64,000 nucleotides of DNA, taken from contig JARBUM010000002.1 of the NCBI GenBank assembly GCA_029239675.1, positions 1 to 64,000 on the forward strand. Reading direction: 5' to 3'. Position 1 is the stretch's first letter, and every line of letters begins with the position of its first letter. Under the pieces are notes generated by a model. That model ran no database searches. It saw only the letters and a list, made by a program, of their open reading frames with translations, and had not been told where the DNA came from. Shown here one piece after another: positions 46,939-56,163 of this stretch. Made by a program: the position numbers and the translations under genes. The stretch is from Pelosinus sp. GTDB taxonomy: Bacteria > Bacillota > Negativicutes > DSM-13327.

Positions 46939-48687
46939 TTATAATAGTTCATTCAATTTTCGATACAATGTAGCAATCCCAATCTTTAACTGTTTCGCAG
47001 CAATTTGCTTACCTTTTGTATTATCACCATAAAATGCAACCGCCTTTAAGATATGTTCCTTTTCTACTTCATGCAAAGGACGAATACATTTACTATTGAT
47101 TGTTTCTATATGATTCTTGTATTCACGGATATTACGGGGTAATGTTTCCTGAGTTAAAATTCCTAAATCATCTGCCATATTAATCATAAATTCAATCGTA
47201 TTTTCTAACTCCCGTACATTCCCCGGCCAAGGATAATGGGTTAAGATCGCCATAGTCTGCTGATCAATATCTTGTACTTTTTTATGAAATAAACCGCAAT
47301 ATTTTTCCATAGTACTTTTTACAAGTAATTGAATATCTTCAACCCTCTGCCTAAGAGGCGGTACTTCAAGAGGAATAACATTCAGTCGATAATACAGATC
47401 TTCTCGAAATTTATTTTCAGCAATTAATTCTTTTAAGTCCCTATTGGTCGCAGCGATAACTCTAACATCAAAGGAAATTAGCTGATTTGAACCAATACGT
47501 ACCAGTTTTCGTTCTTGTAAAACTCTTAGTAATTTTACCTGCAAGTATATTGGCATGTCTCCAACTTCATCCAAAAAGATAACCCCTTTATTCGCAAGTT
47601 CAAACTTACCGATTTTTCCACGAGGGTCAGCACCAGTAAATGCCCCTTTGATATAACCAAATAGTTCACTTTCTAACAAGGTATCCGGAATAGCACCACA
47701 GTTTACAGCAATGAAAGGCTTATCACGACGATTGCTTTCTCTATGAATTGCTCTAGCAACTAACTCTTTACCTGTACCACTCTCTCCGATAACTAATACT
47801 GTCGAATTCGAATCTGATACCTTTCGAATCCTATTCTTTAGTTGCTTAATTACATCGGATTTGCCAATTATATGATCTAGATTGACAGATTTAGATATAT
47901 TGGTTAATCCATAAATATCAGATTTGACACTTTTCATTTCAGCAAAAATAAATATTTTATCATAAATGGCTAAACCTGGAGATACAGATAACAAAGTTCC
48001 CATTAAATAATATTTTTTCTTGGCGATAATAACTTTATATTCTTCTACACCTAACATAGAATCACCAGTAACATCTATTGTAACCTCTTCATTGATACAA
48101 AGTGACGTTAGTTGCAACTGTTTTAATGCACTATTATTAATTTGTATAATTTGGTTGTTCTGATTTAAGATAAGTATACCTTTGTCTACATTATTAATGA
48201 CCTGCAACAATAAATTAGTAATAACTTGGTTTCTTTCATTCTCTCGGTGTTCATATGCTTTAGAACTTATAAATCCAGCAATTTGCAATATAAATATTTG
48301 ATAAAAATCTATATCTCCCAATAATCTTTGCTTCTGCTCCTCCTCAAAACAAATCAAACCAATTACACCAATAATCTCATCATTCAACTTAATAGGAGTA
48401 CATAACTCCATTTTCTCATCGCAGCAGCCTTGCTTGGGGCACAAAGTGCAAAATACATGTTTTCCAGGCTCTTCAATTAGCTGAGTTTTGCCAGTAGCCA
48501 ACACCTGCTTATATACGAAACCCTCTTTTGACATATCTTCATTTATCTTGTTATGGTAATTTCCTGTACCAGAAATTCGCAATAAATTTGCATCAACAAT
48601 CTCCACATCCATTTTAATAACATAAGAGATAATTTTTCCATACTGAGTCACTACATTTTGAATTTCCTGTAAAACTGATTTTTTCAC
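46939..48687 (-). CDS. ygeV: Sigma-54-dependent transcriptional activator (YgeV-like)
   Basis: A 582-residue enhancer-binding protein starting with GTG at 48687 after GGAGGAG. An N-terminal sensor region (1-150) carries a cysteine cluster at 80, 83, 88, 89 and 96, then a PAS-like domain (158-250), an AAA+ domain (275-505) with GESGTGKE 301-308 and the sigma-54 contact loop GAFTGAD 348-354, and a C-terminal Fis-type helix-turn-helix (about 538-582). E. coli YgeV sits in the homologous purine cluster. It is inferred to bind the TATCA-N3-TGATA sites of both operons and respond to a purine signal or redox state. Confidence 0.88.
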   Translation of the reverse strand: MKKSVLQEIQNVVTQYGKIISYVIKMDVEIVDANLLRISGTGNYHNKINEDMSKEGFVYKQVLATGKTQLIEEPGKHVFCTLCPKQGCCDEKMELCTPIKLNDEIIGVIGLICFEEEQKQRLLGDIDFYQIFILQIAGFISSKAYEHRENERNQVITNLLLQVINNVDKGILILNQNNQIIQINNSALKQLQLTSLCINEEVTIDVTGDSMLGVEEYKVIIAKKKYYLMGTLLSVSPGLAIYDKIFIFAEMKSVKSDIYGLTNISKSVNLDHIIGKSDVIKQLKNRIRKVSDSNSTVLVIGESGTGKELVARAIHRESNRRDKPFIAVNCGAIPDTLLESELFGYIKGAFTGADPRGKIGKFELANKGVIFLDEVGDMPIYLQVKLLRVLQERKLVRIGSNQLISFDVRVIAATNRDLKELIAENKFREDLYYRLNVIPLEVPPLRQRVEDIQLLVKSTMEKYCGLFHKKVQDIDQQTMAILTHYPWPGNVRELENTIEFMINMADDLGILTQETLPRNIREYKNHIETINSKCIRPLHEVEKEHILKAVAFYGDNTKGKQIAAKQLKIGIATLYRKLNELL

Positions 48688-48844
48688 ATTTATCTCCTCC
48701 GTATATTTATCTCTACTACTTGGTTAAGCTATATATAAATACAAATGGTAATAAATGTAATTTATTCTATAGATTTTTATTTTTCCCTTCGCCGTTTATT
48801 CTTTCAAGCTATTTAATATTTTTATATTCAAATACTTGTTTTTT

Positions 48845-48889
48845 ACAATAAAAAAAGCTCCAATACGATATTTCTTCGTCTTGAAGCTT
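48845..48889 (-). terminator. Terminator-like hairpin in the region upstream of ygeV
   Basis: A 14-bp stem with one mismatch (48855-48868 with 48876-48889) is followed on the minus strand by TTTTTTATTG. No minus-strand gene ends just before it, so it is a possible attenuator of ygeV. The 312-base gap 48688-48999 also holds the nudC promoter region, where I see no convincing -35/-10 pair. Confidence 0.6.
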
Positions 48890-48999
48890 ATGACCTTATC
48901 TTAACATCGTTAAAAAGCTGACAAAATTTCGGGCTATATTCTACTCTATTTTGTGATAGTATAAGATCTAGAATATATTATATTAAGGTGGTAAATAGC

Positions 49000-49791
49000 A
49001 TGGTTCTAGAAAATGCATACTGGTTCTTATTTCATGATGATGATCTTTTAGTCAAAGAAGCTGAAGGGATTAGTCATATTCTTGCAACTTCTGATATAGA
49101 ACAACTAGGAATAGTACCTATAAATGCCCAGTGCATCGGTTTTTTTCATGAAAAAGAATGTTTCGTTGCCCATGTAGATAGTACAACTCTACCTGAAGGA
49201 TTCTCCTGGAAAAAAGTAAGGCCTTTATATGGGAATATACAAGAAGAATGTTTTTGGTTTGCTTGCCGTGCATTTCATATCATGAATTGGATGAAAACCA
49301 GTAAATATTGTGGCTGCTGTGGAACTCAAATGAATGTATCAACTCAAGAACTTGCAATGAAATGCTCAAATTGCGATCATATTGCATATCCTCGCATATC
49401 TCCGGCCATTATTGTGGCTGTTATAAAAGATAATCAAATTCTTCTAGCGCGCTCCAACCGATTCCCACCTAACCGCTACAGTGTTATTGCTGGATTTGTA
49501 GAGCCAGGAGAATCACTAGAAGACTGTGTACAAAGGGAAATTAAAGAGGAAGTTGGTATTGAAGTACATTCTATCAATTACTTTGGAAACCAGCCATGGC
49601 CTTTTCCTGATTCTCTTATGATTGCCTTTACAGCCGAATGCTCAACTGAAGAAATAACCATTGATAATCAAGAAATTGTGGATGCTGGCTGGTTTTCTGC
49701 CCATAATCTTCCTGACATTCCCGACAAACTGAGCGTGGCAAGACAGCTTATTGATTGGTTTGTCGAAAAACAAACCCTAAACCACACTTAA
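49000..49791 (+). CDS. nudC: NAD+ diphosphatase / NADH pyrophosphatase
   Basis: A 263-residue Nudix hydrolase of the NudC type: zinc ribbon CGCCG...CSNC near 102-123, the Nudix box GFVEPGESLEDCVQREIKEEVGIE near 164-187, and the diagnostic SQPWPFP-like segment NQPWPFPDSLMIAFTA. It cleaves NADH or NAD+ to NMN and AMP and, in other bacteria, removes NAD caps from RNA. The ATG at 49000 was chosen over an upstream GTG because AAGGTGG is 8 bases before it. It is the only plus gene between two minus operons. Confidence 0.93.
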   Translation: MVLENAYWFLFHDDDLLVKEAEGISHILATSDIEQLGIVPINAQCIGFFHEKECFVAHVDSTTLPEGFSWKKVRPLYGNIQEECFWFACRAFHIMNWMKTSKYCGCCGTQMNVSTQELAMKCSNCDHIAYPRISPAIIVAVIKDNQILLARSNRFPPNRYSVIAGFVEPGESLEDCVQREIKEEVGIEVHSINYFGNQPWPFPDSLMIAFTAECSTEEITIDNQEIVDAGWFSAHNLPDIPDKLSVARQLIDWFVEKQTLNHT

Positions 49792-49806
49792 ATATTATAA
49801 AATACC

Positions 49807-49851
49807 CCTTTAAGTATGCACATGGACTTTTTCTATGTGCATACTTAAAGG
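49807..49851. repeat. Long perfect inverted repeat after nudC
   Basis: A 17-bp perfect stem CCTTTAAGTATGCACAT with its complement and an 11-base loop, 15 bases past the nudC stop. There is no U-tract on the plus strand, so it acts at most as an RNA 3' stabiliser. A standard terminator follows at 49893. Confidence 0.7.
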
Positions 49852-49892
49852 AGTGATCTTTGTCAACGCTTAATATAACTTAAAAACTCCGA

Positions 49893-49926
49893 TAAAAAAC
49901 ACTCTTGAACAGAAGAGTGTTTTTTT
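49893..49926. terminator. Bidirectional terminator between nudC and the MoeA-fusion gene
   Basis: AACACTCTT / AAGAGTGTT with a 6-base loop; T-runs occur on both sides (TTTTTTT on plus, TTTTTTATC on minus). It can end nudC and the molybdenum operon. Confidence 0.9.
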
Positions 49927-49952
49927 GAATCACTTAGATTGCAACTCAAAGC

Positions 49953-51893
49953 TCATCTATATTCGATTAATTTTCCCGCATCGCGCAAATCATAACCACC
50001 TAAGGCTTCTACTTCGTGACGGAATTCTGGTGATTGTAAAATTTCTATGATTATATTCATACGTTCATCAGCAATATCAAAGTTTAAAATTAAATCATAT
50101 TGTTCTTGTGACACCGGTATAAAATCTAATCCTAAAGCCTTAGCTGCAGCTTGAACACCCAGCCCCGTATCCGCTGCCCCAGCCAATATGGAAGCCCCTA
50201 CTGCCATATGAGTACCTACTTCTTTTTCGTAGCCACATATTTGACTAGAATGTATTTTTATTTTTTTCAACTCATAATCTAGCAGCATACGTGTGCCTGA
50301 TCCACGTTGACGATTGATATAAGTAATATCAGCTCTTGCCAAATCTTCTAACCCTTTAATATCTTTAGGATTAGAAGGCAATACCATGAGGCCTTGCTGC
50401 CGCATTGCAAAATGTACAAGTTTAACTTCCTTATTCAGCAAGAATTTTTTAAGATGAGTAATATTATACTGACCAGTAACATCATCCAATAAATGAACAC
50501 CAGCAATATGAGCTTCATTATTGCCAATTGCCATAATTCCTCCCATGCTGCCAACATTAGCACAGGACAAATCCACATTCTCTATGTGACGTCTCAAAAA
50601 GATGCCTAATAATTCCAATGCAAACTCATGGCTGCCAACAGCTAGAATCGTATTAGTCGGATGAGATTTACGCAATAAAGTCACAGGCACTGTAGTCCCT
50701 GGAGCAATGCCCAAATGAGTTTGTCCAACACCAATTATACCTTGTGCTTTGGCGAGAGACGAAATTAATCCTGCACCACGACTCAAAGGAGCTGCTACCA
50801 TTTTCCCCTGCACATTCCCTACAGATACTCTAACGTATTCTTCCACGCCAAGAGTCGAAGCCACCTGCTTCACTAATATTGCCTCTATTTGATCGGCTTG
50901 TAAAGGCGCTAGTTTCTGTCTAGCCAGTAAAATATCTCGCACAAATAGCTCCGCTGTTAGCATAGCAGACACAGGGTACCCTGGCAGACCAATTACTGGT
51001 TTGCCTTGGCAAATAGCCAAGACAACTGGCTTACCGGGCTTTATTGCCACACCATGTACCAATACTTCTCCTAATTCAGCTAAGACACTGGCAGTATAAT
51101 CTTCTCTGCCCGCAGATGTACCTGCATTCACAATCACCATGTCATTTACTTGCAAACTAGCAAAGATTGCTCTTTGAATCTCATGAATATCATCCTTGAC
51201 AATATTTGTACGAACTGGTTCACCTCCCCATTCCATTACTGCCGCTGACAGCATATGAGAATTAACATCTAAAATTACTCCTGGTTTTAACTCTTTACAA
51301 GTCGCAACAATTTCATCTCCTGTTGGAATAATAGCCGCCTTAGGTTTGCACAAAACGTCGATATTTTCTATCCCTGCTGCTAATAATGCAGCAATATCAA
51401 TTGGTGCAATGACGCGATGTTCAGATAATACCAATTCATTAGCTACAATATCTTCCCCAATAATGCGCACATGCTGCCATGGTGCTGCAGCTGCAATAAT
51501 TTCTGCTTCACCATCAATAAAATAAACATCTTCCACCATTACCACAGCATTGGTTCCAGCAGGCATTAGATCACCAGTGTCAACTACATAACAACAGTCG
51601 CTAGAAAATGGTTGCTGGGCATTGAGAAGCTTCAATCGCTTTGGTTCAGTTTCTTGAGCGCCGAAAGTATCCGATGCACAAAGAGCAATTCCATCCATCG
51701 CAGAGCCATTATAATGAGGTACAGATCGTTTAGCGTAAACAGAATAAGCAGTTACCCGCCCCAGGGATGTTTCAACTGCTACAGTCTCCACAGAAGGATT
51801 TTTGAAAAAGCCACACTCTTTTAATTTGTGCCACCACAATTCTTGCGCTTGCTCTCGTTGTAAACAATTTAGATATGACTTATTCTTCTGCAA
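49953..51893 (-). CDS. MoeA-like molybdotransferase fused to a periplasmic-binding-protein-like domain
   Basis: A 646-residue protein starting with TTG at 51893 after GGAGGGG. Residues about 1-410 are a MoeA domain (YNGSAMDGIA, DTGDLMPAGTNAVVMVED, PTGDEI, VNAGTSAGREDYT, GKPVIGLPGYPVSAMLTAE), which inserts molybdate into molybdopterin. Residues about 420-646 are a substrate-binding domain of the LysR/PBP type (INRQRGSGTRMLLDYEL, TGLGVQAAAKALGLDFIPV). The added domain may sense or hold molybdate. It lies 15 bases after a normal moeA, so two MoeA domains are encoded in tandem; such fusions occur in other anaerobes. Confidence 0.9.
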   Translation of the reverse strand: MQKNKSYLNCLQREQAQELWWHKLKECGFFKNPSVETVAVETSLGRVTAYSVYAKRSVPHYNGSAMDGIALCASDTFGAQETEPKRLKLLNAQQPFSSDCCYVVDTGDLMPAGTNAVVMVEDVYFIDGEAEIIAAAAPWQHVRIIGEDIVANELVLSEHRVIAPIDIAALLAAGIENIDVLCKPKAAIIPTGDEIVATCKELKPGVILDVNSHMLSAAVMEWGGEPVRTNIVKDDIHEIQRAIFASLQVNDMVIVNAGTSAGREDYTASVLAELGEVLVHGVAIKPGKPVVLAICQGKPVIGLPGYPVSAMLTAELFVRDILLARQKLAPLQADQIEAILVKQVASTLGVEEYVRVSVGNVQGKMVAAPLSRGAGLISSLAKAQGIIGVGQTHLGIAPGTTVPVTLLRKSHPTNTILAVGSHEFALELLGIFLRRHIENVDLSCANVGSMGGIMAIGNNEAHIAGVHLLDDVTGQYNITHLKKFLLNKEVKLVHFAMRQQGLMVLPSNPKDIKGLEDLARADITYINRQRGSGTRMLLDYELKKIKIHSSQICGYEKEVGTHMAVGASILAGAADTGLGVQAAAKALGLDFIPVSQEQYDLILNFDIADERMNIIIEILQSPEFRHEVEALGGYDLRDAGKLIEYR

Positions 51894-51908
51894 AATTTCC
51901 CCTCCTCC

Positions 51909-53153
51909 TCATTCCTTACTCTTGTTAAGTAATACTTCTATGATTTCTCCATTATAAAGTCCACTTTTATCTGAAGGGATATGCACTATACCATCTGCTT
52001 GAGCCATAATACGAATCAATCCTGATTTTCCTAATATAGGACTAACAATATATTTTCCATCCTGTTTGCTGAGGCGTACATTGATAAAATCATCTCTACC
52101 CGGGGCTGAAGCCACATTCCGTATAAGACTTGCAGGAATACCAATAGGCTCAATAGGCTGTTCTTGGCCCATTAGCTGCCGGACTGCCACTTTAACTAGT
52201 TGCTTGCATACCGTTAGTGCGGCAGCAGGATGCCCTGGCAAACCAAATACCGGTACAGCATCTATCATACCAAAAATCGTCGGTTTACCAGGTTTAATAG
52301 AGACTCCATGAATCAATACTCCTGGAGATCCTAGCGCATCGATAGCCTTAACTGTATAATCCCTTGCCCCTACGGAACTGCCACCAGAAATAATCACTAA
52401 TTGACAGTTGGTTATTGCTTTCGAAAGGACATCAAAAAATTTCTGATAACTATCTTTAACAATTCCCATATGTTTTACTGCGCAGCCCATTTCCAATAAT
52501 AAAGCACCAAGTGCATAAGAGTTAACATCCCTGACTTGTCCAAAGGTTAACGATTCTTCAATATCTACTAGTTCATCACCAGTAGATATAATTGCGACTT
52601 CTACCTTTTTACATACCGGAATAGTAGCACAACCGCAAGCTGCCAACACACCGATATGTTGAGGTGCAATACGCTGTCCCTTCTCAATAATAGTAGTACC
52701 GCCTTGAATATCTTCCCCTTTTGCAACAACATTTTCCCCTGGGGCGACCATCTTTAATACTAATAAATGATTAGAATCCGGTTGCTCCGTATGCTCTAAC
52801 ATAACTACCCCATCTGCACCAAGAGGCAACATTCCTCCTGTAGGAATGCTCACTGCATCTCCAGAAAATATTTCCATTAACGCTTCTTCACCCATAGCAA
52901 CTTCTCCTATAATGGAGAAAAGAGATGAAGCAGACTCACTGGCACCAAAAGTATCGGCACTTTGTACAGCAAACCCATCAACGGTAGATCGACTAAAAGC
53001 TGGTACATCATCCTTTGCCACAATATCTTCAGCAGCAATCCTCCCTAGGGCATCAGATAAATGTACAGTTTCACTATGTATAATACTATTCTTAAGATAA
53101 TCTATAATCGTATCTCGTGCCTCACTGAGGGGCACACACTGAAAAAATTCCAT
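51909..53153 (-). CDS. moeA: Molybdopterin molybdenumtransferase MoeA
   Basis: A 414-residue MoeA with FSRSTVDGFAV near 53-63, GAVS-like metal-binding stretch IPTGGMLPLGADGVVMLEHTE, ISTGDELV, ISGGSSVGARDYT and VFGLPGHPAAALTV. It inserts molybdate into adenylylated molybdopterin using the product of MogA-type enzymes. The ATG follows GGGGAAAA. It starts after a 185-base gap that contains a foldable element (53181-53252), then runs straight into the MoeA fusion gene. Confidence 0.95.
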   Translation of the reverse strand: MEFFQCVPLSEARDTIIDYLKNSIIHSETVHLSDALGRIAAEDIVAKDDVPAFSRSTVDGFAVQSADTFGASESASSLFSIIGEVAMGEEALMEIFSGDAVSIPTGGMLPLGADGVVMLEHTEQPDSNHLLVLKMVAPGENVVAKGEDIQGGTTIIEKGQRIAPQHIGVLAACGCATIPVCKKVEVAIISTGDELVDIEESLTFGQVRDVNSYALGALLLEMGCAVKHMGIVKDSYQKFFDVLSKAITNCQLVIISGGSSVGARDYTVKAIDALGSPGVLIHGVSIKPGKPTIFGMIDAVPVFGLPGHPAAALTVCKQLVKVAVRQLMGQEQPIEPIGIPASLIRNVASAPGRDDFINVRLSKQDGKYIVSPILGKSGLIRIMAQADGIVHIPSDKSGLYNGEIIEVLLNKSKE

Positions 53154-53168
53154 AACGATTTTCCCCTT

Positions 53169-53252
53169 TCAAGCAAAAATAAACAGACAACTCATTGCCT
53201 TTTATATACCAGTAGATCGGTGGAAAATTATTGCGGTCTTGAGTGTCCGTTT
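53169..53252 (-). promoter_or_regulatory. Foldable RNA element with terminal U-tract before moeA
   Basis: AAACGGACACTCA (53252-53240) pairs with TGAGTTGTCTGTTT (53194-53181; 13 bp with one bulged U) around a 45-base interior, followed by ATTTTTG. It is a terminator with a large head or a riboswitch-like attenuator of moeA. I could not match it to the molybdenum cofactor riboswitch. Confidence 0.5.
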
Positions 53253-53338
53253 ACCTATATTTAACTATTATCATCACATAGCTGGCCCATAAAAGCAAGA
53301 TCCTCTATTATATAATTTCCAGGCCCCAACATAACCAT

Positions 53339-54136
53339 TTAAATGACTACTCTATTGGCATGAGAATATACATAAAAAGATTCGCCCTTAGCTGCCCCAA
53401 CAAGAGTAATACCAAGATCTTCAGCCAATCCAATTGCCAAACTAGTCGGTACCGCTCGTGCAATAATTAGAGGTATTCCCATTTTACTCACCTTAATCAG
53501 AATTTCAGATGAAATACGGCCACTAAATACAATCACTTTATCAGTAGTGGACATTTTTTTTTCTAAACATTTTCCATAGAGTTTATCAAAAACATTATGC
53601 CGCCCAATATCCTCGGAATAAAGCAGAAATTTACCCTTTGCTACCATAGCCCCACAATGCACTCCGTGGGTAATATGATAGGTTGCTGACATTTCTTCTA
53701 GCATTACCGAATATCGAAGTATCTCTGAAGCACTAATCTTTAAGTCACTTTCTATTGTTCTAATTGTGCGTGCATCATTGGCAAAGTAAAATCCTGTTCG
53801 TCCTCGACCACAACATGCAGTTAAACATCGTTTAAGATAGGTGTTTGCCACATTAGGGAAGACCACGTCAGCCTCTACCCAAATCAAGCCCCGTTCGTTA
53901 TCTATAGTTAAATTTGTTATGGTATTGATATCATCAATCATTCCTTCCGAAATCAGAAAACCTAGTGTAAGATATTTTTCTTCGTTAGGCGAACAGAGCA
54001 TTGTAACTAACTCTTTGCCATTTAGATAAATGGTCAAAGGTGCTTCTTCAGAAACCATTTGCTTAACTTTAACCAATTCACCCTTTTCCAACTTTACTGC
54101 GGAATAAGTTTGAATTCGGTAAAAATCTTGAATCAT
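53339..54136 (-). CDS. fdhD: Formate dehydrogenase maturation sulfurtransferase FdhD
   Basis: A 265-residue protein with the active-site CLTACCGRGRTGF near 118-130, THGVHCGAM near 176 and SEDIGRHNVFDKLYG near 194-208. FdhD carries sulfur from cysteine desulfurase to the molybdenum cofactor of formate dehydrogenase, needed for activity. The ATG follows AGAGGTG. It lies downstream of the hydrogenase and HycB genes and is probably in the same transcript as fdhF. Confidence 0.95.
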   Translation of the reverse strand: MIQDFYRIQTYSAVKLEKGELVKVKQMVSEEAPLTIYLNGKELVTMLCSPNEEKYLTLGFLISEGMIDDINTITNLTIDNERGLIWVEADVVFPNVANTYLKRCLTACCGRGRTGFYFANDARTIRTIESDLKISASEILRYSVMLEEMSATYHITHGVHCGAMVAKGKFLLYSEDIGRHNVFDKLYGKCLEKKMSTTDKVIVFSGRISSEILIKVSKMGIPLIIARAVPTSLAIGLAEDLGITLVGAAKGESFYVYSHANRVVI

Positions 54137-54179
54137 GCATACACCTCTTATATCTTTAGCTCATTTGTAACTATATCTT

Positions 54180-54764
54180 TTAGGAATTGCGTATGTACCT
54201 ACATTTTGCAATTTCCTGGGCACTTGAAATTCGCTTTTGATTAAGATTTCTTCTGATAAACTCAGAGTTCACTATTACAAAAGCATTTGCTGGACAAACC
54301 TCTATACAGGCTGGTCCTTCAGCACGCCCGGTACACAAATCACATTTCTGCATGACAACGTATGCCTTTTGCTGTTCACCGTTTATTGATTCCACCTTAA
54401 GTCCAGCTTGAAATTCCATCTCTCCTTGGGCAGACTTTGGCTGCATCTCTAGCATACCAAAAGGACAGGCAAGCATACATTCTTTACAGCCAATGCACTT
54501 TTCCTCAAGTACTATATTACAATTATCTTTATGCACGATAGCTCCAACACTGCAAACATTAGCACAAGGAGCATCTTCACACTGCCTACACTGAACAGGC
54601 ATAGTAGCGGCAGACGTCCTCACAAGATTTAATCGTGAAATAAAAGGTATATTCATTTCATTGGCCTTTACAACGCTAATATCTAAATGAGCAACAGAGC
54701 AGGCAATTTCACAAGCTTTGCATCCAATACATTTTTCAGGATTTCCTAGAATAAAAGCATTCAT
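54180..54764 (-). CDS. HycB-like 4Fe-4S electron-transfer protein (copy 1)
   Basis: A 194-residue polyferredoxin with four [4Fe-4S] motif sets (KCIGCKACEIACS near 12-24, CRQCEDAPCANVC, KCIGCKECMLACP, KCDLCTGR...CIEVCP). It is a paralogue of the 197-residue protein at 56164-56757. Such subunits wire formate dehydrogenase to hydrogenase in hydrogen-dependent CO2 reductase and formate-hydrogen lyase. The start overlaps the hydrogenase stop (ATGA), so translation is coupled. Confidence 0.9.
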   Translation of the reverse strand: MNAFILGNPEKCIGCKACEIACSVAHLDISVVKANEMNIPFISRLNLVRTSAATMPVQCRQCEDAPCANVCSVGAIVHKDNCNIVLEEKCIGCKECMLACPFGMLEMQPKSAQGEMEFQAGLKVESINGEQQKAYVVMQKCDLCTGRAEGPACIEVCPANAFVIVNSEFIRRNLNQKRISSAQEIAKCRYIRNS

Positions 54765-56152
54765 TTGCCTTCCCTCCTTGGAGTATACTCCGTATGCAAA
54801 AGATGATGAGACTTCTGACCAAGTGGTTCACCAAGAAATTTTTGATAAATTGCCTTTATTTCAGGGTTTTCATGAGACTTTCTATAGATTTGATCCTCAT
54901 AATGGCGGTAGGTACTACTAATCCTATTCTTAAAAGAAATGTCATTATCTTTTGGCAATAGCATCTTAGGCTGCCCGCCACCACTTACGCACCCTACAGG
55001 ACATGTCATAACCTCCATAAAATGAAAATCTGCATCTCCTTGCTTAATCTCCTCTAAGATTGGTACTACATTCTTTAATCCTGATACAACAACGGTCTTA
55101 ACTTTTAAATCGCCAGCTTTTACAACACCTCTTCGTATTCCTTGGCCACCCCTAACATACTGTATATTCACATCAGAAATAGGTTCTTCTGTTATCATTT
55201 CATAAGCAGTACGAATCGCTGCTTCCATAACTCCACCTGTTGCACAAAATAAGTGCCCAGCACCAGAATACATACTTAATGGTTTATCAAAACTACTTTC
55301 TAATAAACTGTTAAAATCAATTCCCACTTCCTTAATTAGATAGGCAAGCTCCCTCACCGTTAAAACTGCATCTACATCTTGATAACCACTTGTATTCATT
55401 TCTGGACGCTCAGCCTCAAACTTTTTGCAAGTACAAGGCATAATAGCTATACTAAATATATTTTCAGGTTCAATACTATCTTTTTCTGCACCATATGTCT
55501 TAAACATGGTCCCTGCCATTTGTTGAGGTGATTTACAACTTGATAAGTGAGGAATAAGTTCTGGATATTCTCTTTCTACAAATTTTACCCAAGCAGGACA
55601 GCAGGAAGTAAACATCGGCAGCGTGCCTCCCTCTGTGATACGCTGCACCAATTCACTGCCTTCTTCCATGATGGTTAAATCCGCAGCAAAATTTGTATCA
55701 TATATCTTATTAAAGCCTAGTTGTCTAAGAGCCGCCGCCAACTTCCCTGGAACAAGACTTCCCAATGGCATACCAAATTCTTCTGCAATAGATACCCGTA
55801 CTGCGGGTGCACATTGTACCATTGTAAATTTTGCTGAATTGGCTAATGCTTCCTTTACTTTTGGTAGATCTCCTATACTATAAGCCGCAAAAAGTGGTTC
55901 TGTTAAAGTCTCTGGCAGATTGCGTTCAAGAAGTTTTTTCTCACGTGAAGTTGGATACTCTTCAAATACAGAAGCATAAGCACTACATATTTGTATACAT
56001 TGCCCACACATCACACATTTATCTATGTTAATAGACTGAGAGCTTCCGTCGTTTCCTTCAATGGCATCGACTGGGCAAACCTCAGCACAACGTCTGCATC
56101 CTGTACAAAGTTCTATATCAATTTTAATATTTCCTTGATTCTTGTCCGCCAC
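54761..56152 (-). CDS. [FeFe] hydrogenase (HydA2-like)
   Basis: A 463-residue hydrogenase with two N-terminal [4Fe-4S] clusters (16-56) and the H-cluster domain: L1 TSCCPAW at 182-188 including the proton-transfer Cys, L2 MPCTCKKFE at 238-246 (the usual Ala is Cys), and L3 EVMTCPVGCVSGGGQP at 380-395. No signal peptide; no extra N-terminal domains, so it is cytoplasmic and depends on partner ferredoxins. It starts with GTG at 56152 after GGAGG. Together with fdhF and the HycB proteins it forms a CO2 + H2 / formate module. Its maturases (HydE, F, G) are not in the window. Confidence 0.93.
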   Translation of the reverse strand: MADKNQGNIKIDIELCTGCRRCAEVCPVDAIEGNDGSSQSINIDKCVMCGQCIQICSAYASVFEEYPTSREKKLLERNLPETLTEPLFAAYSIGDLPKVKEALANSAKFTMVQCAPAVRVSIAEEFGMPLGSLVPGKLAAALRQLGFNKIYDTNFAADLTIMEEGSELVQRITEGGTLPMFTSCCPAWVKFVEREYPELIPHLSSCKSPQQMAGTMFKTYGAEKDSIEPENIFSIAIMPCTCKKFEAERPEMNTSGYQDVDAVLTVRELAYLIKEVGIDFNSLLESSFDKPLSMYSGAGHLFCATGGVMEAAIRTAYEMITEEPISDVNIQYVRGGQGIRRGVVKAGDLKVKTVVVSGLKNVVPILEEIKQGDADFHFMEVMTCPVGCVSGGGQPKMLLPKDNDISFKNRISSTYRHYEDQIYRKSHENPEIKAIYQKFLGEPLGQKSHHLLHTEYTPRREGK

Positions 56153-56163
56153 ATTTAGCCCTC

